DNA from: Spirodela intermedia
Lineage: Eukaryota; Streptophyta; Magnoliopsida; Alismatales; Araceae
NCBI GenBank assembly: GCA_902729315.2
Contig: LR746274.1
Location: 2,631,037 to 2,695,036 of the forward strand
DNA: 64,000 nt
Direction of reading: 5' to 3'
This document shows positions 62,157 through 64,000 of this stretch, one piece after another. Positions within the stretch are counted from its first letter, which is position 1, and every line of letters begins with the position of its first letter. A program made the translations under genes and the position numbers. A model generated the notes under the pieces. It did no database searches, had not been told where the DNA came from, and saw nothing but the letters and a program-made list of their open reading frames with translations.

Positions 62157-64000
62157 ATGAGGTCCCCTCTTTCTTCATCCTTCGGCTCCATCTCGCTCTT
62201 ACTGGGGCTCACCCTCCTCTGCAGGTTGATACAACAGAATCCTCTCTCCCTCTCTCTTTCTCTTTCTTGGTCTCTCAATCTGTGAGTATCTCTGAGTCGT
62301 AATCATGTGCATGCGCCGGTTATGACTCTTCGATTTCACAAAATATGGATACCCCTTCACCGGCTTCTACAGGGCCTGGTTTTCTTTATCTTCATTCATG
62401 GATTCTCAGAGGGAGGGGAAGGTTTTCTATCTCCCGCTAATTATCACTGTTTAATCCCTGGCTTTCCATTCCCTTGCGACTGAACTTATATGATCACACA
62501 GAAAAGTAGAAGACCCTGTTCATCCCTCCCTCCCTCTCTGTCTCTGTCTCTCTCCCTCTCGCTTATGATGCATGCTACCAATGGGGCAGGGTATCCAGAG
62601 CCTCCTCTCCAGGGGAGCTTGCAAGGACGCCGCCCAGAGGCTGGAATTCTTATGATTCTTACTCCTGGATCATCAGCGAAGAAGACTTCCTTGCCAATTC
62701 GGAGATCGTCTCCAAGAGACTCCTGCAATATGGGTACGAGGTAGGGGGTGGGCTCCCTCAGAACCCGTGCCTGATCTGATGCAATGTTCTTCCGTCTTTC
62801 TGCTCGTTCTCAGACGATCTTTCTGCAGTACGTTGTGGTGGACTTCCTCTGGTACCGGCGGCTCGCCAGTGGATCGTACACCGACGCCTATGGGTTCGAC
62901 TCCATTGACGAATGGGGAAGAGTGGTGCCAGACCCCGAGAGATGGCCGTCCTCCAGGGGCGGCAAGGGGTTCACAGAGGTCGCCCGGAAGGTCCACGACA
63001 TGGGTCTGAAGTTTGGGATCCACGCCATGAGAGGGATCAGTGCTCAGGCAGTCAACAGTAACACACCCATCCTAGACGTCACCACGGTATCCTCTCTCGG
63101 TTCATCCCCATGCGTTGTTCTTCACTTGTTGACTCATAAGCTGATACTGATTTCTGAATTTTCTTGTGGGAAAAATTCCGTAAAAAATATGGCGAAATTA
63201 GATGAACTGATCGGCATTCTTGGGTGTTCTTCATTCCTTGAGCAAGTATGGATCATAATTTTCAGTTATTTTTTCTAAGAGGGTTGAAAATAAGATCTTG
63301 ACCCACCTGCTCATGGTCCTCTTTGTTTCATTCGTTGACCATTGGATAGAACATGATTTCTGGGTTTTTTTTTTCCTTAGAGAGTTGATAACTAGAGATA
63401 ATAACTTCTCTGGTTCTTGATTTTGACATAGAGATTTAATGGTGTTTCTGATCAGGGAACCGCTTACAGTGAGGATAATCGCCCTTGGGGCGCAAAGGAT
63501 GTGGGGATGAGGGAGCGGGCATGTGCTTGGATGACTCACGGATTCATGAGCGTGGATACACAAACTAGGGCAGGGAGGGCCTTCCTCCGGTCTCTCTACA
63601 GACAGTACGCTGACTGGGGCGTTGACTTTGGTGAGAACCCTGTTGACCCTATTCACTCTTCATCACTCTTCTTAACGTTTTTTTTTTTCCCCTCTCACCA
63701 TTAATCAATTCGCAGTGAAGCTCGACTGTGTCTTTGGGGAGGACTTTGATGAAGCGGAAATCAAGACTGTGTCTGAGGTGAAGAAAATCATTAATTTTTA
63801 GTGGGACACTTATGATTGCCATGCTTTTTTATATAGATAAACTTATGATGATTCTATTACTATTTATAAAAAAAATTCAATGGCGGGTTATTTTCAGATC
63901 CTGGCTGAGCTTGAACGGCCCATGGTTTTCTCTCTCTCTCCGGGAAAGTACGCGATGCCCAGCATGGCAGAGAACATAAAAGATCTCGTTAATATGTACA
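62157..64000 (+). CDS. melibiase/GH27-like alpha-galactosidase family protein (partial)
   Basis: Six exons are visible: 62157-62224, 62590-62740, 62829-63086, 63456-63630, 63716-63777 and 63898 to the window edge. They make about 272 residues; the rest lies outside. An N-terminal hydrophobic stretch (MRSPLSSSFGSISLLLGLT) suggests a signal peptide. The catalytic-domain start PPRGWNSYDSYSWIISEEDF, then VVVDFLWYRR, DEWGRVVPDPERWPSS, GLKFGIH, ERACAWMTHGFMS and VDFVKLDC match plant melibiase-family proteins of the At3g26380 type. The predicted nucleophile is Asp221 in VKLDC, as in GH27 enzymes. This group is diverged from classical alpha-galactosidases and its substrate is uncertain. The exon 2 acceptor is GGGGCAG|GGTATCC by phase. 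The gene follows the O-fucosyltransferase gene on the same strand. Confidence 0.9.

Noticed and set aside
61901-62302. 133-residue frame over the melibiase leader
   Set aside because: It runs through the CT microsatellite and out of frame with the signal peptide; it fits untranslated leader better than a coding gene.
1-64000. CRISPR arrays, bacterial operons, integrated virus or complete transposon
   Set aside because: No regularly spaced repeats, no reverse transcriptase, transposase or capsid motifs, and no long terminal repeats were seen; this is ordinary plant nuclear DNA.

Overview
This is a stretch of plant nuclear chromosome. The genes are spliced with GT-AG introns, the proteins are plant-specific families, and intergenic DNA is AT-rich with many (GA)n/(CT)n runs. 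First exons tend to be very GC-rich while later exons and introns are AT-rich. That 5'-to-3' gradient suggests a monocot, but I cannot name the species. I found nine multi- or single-exon protein genes and placed their exon boundaries by eye from splice signals, reading-frame phase and remembered family sequences.

Layout: 1-6500, gene-poor AT-rich DNA with foldback repeats. 6619-8569 (+), secreted GH5 glycosidase with a C-terminal beta-trefoil-like domain. 9112-9600 (+), small arginine-rich plant protein of unknown role. 9822-13015 (-), RGLG-type copine/VWA-RING ubiquitin ligase. 13016-18389, intergenic with a tandem duplication. 18390-27341 (-), long coiled-coil protein (At3g49055-like) with two 3.3-kb introns, one holding a decayed plastid atpA fragment. 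28998-34475 (+), chloroplast rhodanese STR11, followed by a three-copy ~176-bp tandem repeat. 36198-40225 (+), LAMMER-type kinase (AFC/CLK). 40770-45418 (+), Golgi DUF248-type methyltransferase near PMT8/PMT9. 45782-57008 (+), plant O-fucosyltransferase-family protein. 57009-62156, AT-rich intergenic. 62157 to the window end (+), melibiase/GH27-like protein, cut by the window edge.

The genes do not form an operon or a single pathway. Four (GH5, PMT-type methyltransferase, O-fucosyltransferase, melibiase) are secretory-pathway or cell-wall carbohydrate proteins. RGLG is a ubiquitin ligase, AFC phosphorylates splicing factors and STR11 is plastidial. The O-fucosyltransferase/melibiase order resembles the Arabidopsis At3g26370/At3g26380 neighbourhood as I remember it, so this looks like conserved gene order rather than a new system.

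I found no undescribed multi-gene system. Most worth a second look: an apparent GC-AG intron and a non-conserved segment in the O-fucosyltransferase, a tandem duplication that carried away the stop codon of the small 9112 gene, the plastid-DNA remnant, duplicated micro-ORFs upstream of RGLG, and the hairpin at 3022-3069.
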